Source: JBPCOB01 sp051000715 (lineage in GTDB: Bacteria > Actinomycetota > Actinomycetes > JALYNC01). Taken from it: a stretch of 6,488 nucleotides of DNA. The translations under genes and the position numbers were made by a program. The stretch's first letter is position 1. Each line of letters starts with the position of its first letter. Under the pieces are notes generated by a model. The model was not told where the DNA came from, ran no database searches, and was given only the letters and a program-made list of their open reading frames with translations. The stretch spans positions 1 to 6,488 of the forward strand of contig JBPCOB010000252.1 of the NCBI GenBank assembly GCA_051000715.1, written 5' to 3'. Below are positions 5,129 through 6,488 of this stretch, piece by piece.

Positions 5129-6488
5129 GCCGCCAGCAGCGCCGCCCGCAACACGCAACGGTCGTCGAAGGGCACGACGACGCCGCCCGCCTCCTGGCCC
5201 TGCTCGTGCCCCTTGCCCGCGATCACCACCGTGTCGCCGGACCGCGCCAGGGCCACTGCTAGCGCGATGGCGGCCGCCCGGTCCGGCTCGACCATCGGCG
5301 CCGCCCCTCGAACGGCGCCGGCCCCGGTGAGCATCGCCTCGAGGATCACCCCCGGGTCCTCCGAGCGCGGATTGTCGGTGGTGAAGATGGCAAGGTCGGC
5401 GCCGGTCGCCGCGGCCGCCCCCATCCGGGGGCGCTTGTCCCGGTCCCGGTCGCCCCCGCAGCCCAGTACGACGAGGAGCCGGCCGGCCGTTGCCGGCCGC
5501 AGCGCGGCCAGCAAGTTCTCCACCGCTTCCGGCGTATGGGCGTAGTCGACGACCGCCAGGAACGGCTGGCCGGCATCGATCCGCTCCATCCGGCCGGGGA
5601 CCGTCGAGAGCCCGGCGACTCCGGCCGCCGCCCGGTCCGGGGGGACTCCGACCGACACCGCGGCGACGATGGCCAGGGCGGCGTTGTCGACGTTGAACCG
5701 TCCGGGCAGCCGGACCGCCGCCGGAACCTCCGTCGGGCCCGGCCCACGCAGCCGAAACGTGCTCGACGCCGGACCGACGCTCACCCCGGCCGCGACCCAG
5801 TCCGCGCCGGTGGTGCCGGCCGGGGACACGGTCACCAGGGGAACCGACGCCTCCGCCGCGAGCCGGGCGCCGTACGGGTCGTCGACGTTGATCACGGCGG
5901 CGGCGGCCCGCTCCGGGGTGAACAGCGACGCCTTGGCCGCGTAGTAGTCCGCCATCCCGCCGTGGAAGTCCAGGTGGTCCTGGGACAGGTTGGTGAAGAC
6001 CGCCGCGTCGTAGCGCAGCCCGTCGACCCGGCCGAACACCAGCGCATGGCTGGACACCTCCATCGCCACGGCGCCGACGCCGCGCTCGCGCATGACGGCG
6101 AGCAGGGCGTGGACGTCGGGGGCCTCCGGCGTCGTCCGAACGCTGGGCAGCACCGCGTCGGCCACCCGGGTCTCGACCGTGCCGATCAGCCCGGTGCGGT
6201 GGCCGGCCGCCCGCAGCCCCGCCTCGACCAGGTAGGCCGTGGTCGTCTTGCCGTTCGTCCCGGTGACCCCAACCAGCAGCAGTGACTCCGCCGGCCGGCC
6301 GTAGACCTCGCCGGCCAGCGCCCCGAGGATCGCGCGCGGCGTGGACACCATTACTACCGGCAGCCCGGTGCGTTCGGCCCGGTCGCGACCGGCCAGGTCA
6401 GTGAGCACGGCGACGGCACCGGGGGAGGCCGCCGACACCGCGAAACCCCCCCCCCGGGCCCCCCCGACCACGACAGAGGCAGAGAGAC
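5113..6488 (-). CDS. murE: UDP-N-acetylmuramoyl-L-alanyl-D-glutamate--2,6-diaminopimelate ligase (MurE), 5' end missing
   Basis: MurE adds the third stem-peptide residue to UDP-MurNAc-L-Ala-D-Glu in the cytoplasm. The frame is open from the right edge to the TGA at 5115-5113. Residues below are counted from the first in-frame GTG, at 6471. The ATPase domain has GVTGTNGKTTT (68-78), EVSSHAL (138-144), NLSQDHLDFHG (161-171) and YYAAKASLF (176-184), where K180 is the probable carbamylated lysine. The C-terminal domain has DYAHTPEAVENLL (309-321), GCGGDRDRDKRP (337-348), DNPRSEDP (366-373) and GKGHEQGQE (419-427). DNPR is the signature for meso-DAP rather than L-Lys. The P-loop lies only about 70 residues in, whereas complete MurE proteins have well over 100 before it. 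Most of the N-terminal UDP-binding domain is therefore missing, and the GTG at 6471 is not a credible start. The first dozen codons lie in C-run sequence that may be erroneous. Confidence 0.95.
   Translation of the reverse strand, partial: LSASVVVGGARGGGFAVSAASPGAVAVLTDLAGRDRAERTGLPVVMVSTPRAILGALAGEVYGRPAESLLLVGVTGTNGKTTTAYLVEAGLRAAGHRTGLIGTVETRVADAVLPSVRTTPEAPDVHALLAVMRERGVGAVAMEVSSHALVFGRVDGLRYDAAVFTNLSQDHLDFHGGMADYYAAKASLFTPERAAAAVINVDDPYGARLAAEASVPLVTVSPAGTTGADWVAAGVSVGPASSTFRLRGPGPTEVPAAVRLPGRFNVDNAALAIVAAVSVGVPPDRAAAGVAGLSTVPGRMERIDAGQPFLAVVDYAHTPEAVENLLAALRPATAGRLLVVLGCGGDRDRDKRPRMGAAAATGADLAIFTTDNPRSEDPGVILEAMLTGAGAVRGAAPMVEPDRAAAIALAVALARSGDTVVIAGKGHEQGQEAGGVVVPFDDRCVLRAALLAAGSAG
6239..6267. 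repeat. P-loop direct repeat, copy in murE (partner at 2267-2295)
   Basis: This is the murE copy of the 29-base near-identical sequence encoding the Mur ligase P-loop. The corresponding murF P-loop (around 4755-4790) is clearly less similar at DNA level, so the match is limited to murD and murE. Confidence 0.75.
6446..6488. other. Suspect low-quality sequence at the window edge
   Basis: Ten consecutive C (6446-6455), GGG, seven consecutive C (6459-6465), then a purine-rich tail (roughly 6471-6488) break from the mixed GC-rich coding pattern of the rest. The murE frame stays open but translates to Gly-rich GGARGGG, where the family has a motif like PGARxHGxxF. This resembles true sequence damaged by homopolymer errors, probably at the end of a read or contig. 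Confidence 0.6.

Noticed and set aside
3977..5545. Long plus-strand open frame of 522 codons opposite murF and the end of murE
   Set aside because: Its product is Arg-, Gly-, Gln- and Pro-rich with no recognisable domain. Such antisense frames are expected opposite high-G+C coding DNA. It spans the murE/murF junction and has no supporting start context.
1..6488. Internal promoters, intrinsic terminators, tRNA genes, IS elements or CRISPR arrays
   Set aside because: There is no intergenic space, no T-rich tract after a GC hairpin, no tRNA-like fold and no spaced repeat array that I can recognise. A promoter inside a coding region cannot be excluded by eye, but nothing specific supports one.

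Overview
The window is an uninterrupted stretch of a bacterial division and cell wall (dcw) cluster, read entirely on the minus strand. In transcription order, from high to low coordinates, it holds murE (5' end cut off), murF, mraY, murD and ftsW (3' end cut off). This gene order, the very high G+C content, the GTG starts, TGA stops and G/C-ending third codon positions point to a high-G+C actinobacterium. A Micromonosporaceae-like organism is my best guess, but it is an impression from protein style and was not computed. The DNPR motif in MurE indicates meso-diaminopimelate as the third stem-peptide residue, which fits that group.

Layout: murE occupies 6488 down to 5113, murF 5116 to 3725, mraY 3728 to 2667, murD 2670 to 1261, and ftsW 1264 to the left edge. 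There is no intergenic DNA. Each of the four junctions is the same 4-base GTGA overlap, in which the GTG start of the downstream gene shares bases with the TGA stop of the upstream gene. I see no promoter, terminator, RNA gene, mobile element, CRISPR array or attachment site.

Function: MurD adds D-Glu to UDP-MurNAc-L-Ala, MurE adds meso-DAP, and MurF adds D-Ala-D-Ala to give UDP-MurNAc-pentapeptide. MraY moves phospho-MurNAc-pentapeptide to undecaprenyl phosphate to form lipid I. After MurG makes lipid II (murG would be expected just beyond the left edge), FtsW polymerises it into septal glycan. The window therefore encodes most of the cytoplasmic-to-membrane route of peptidoglycan precursor synthesis plus the division polymerase.

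The right-hand edge (about 6446 to 6488) looks unreliable. It has runs of 10 C and 7 C and then a purine-rich tail, exactly where the N-terminal domain of MurE should continue. I found no undescribed system; this is a canonical core locus. The second-look items are small: the repeated overlap geometry, an over-used GTACGCC word, a 29-base P-loop repeat shared by murD and murE, a hexanucleotide repeat at the start of ftsW, and a few variant residues in conserved motifs.
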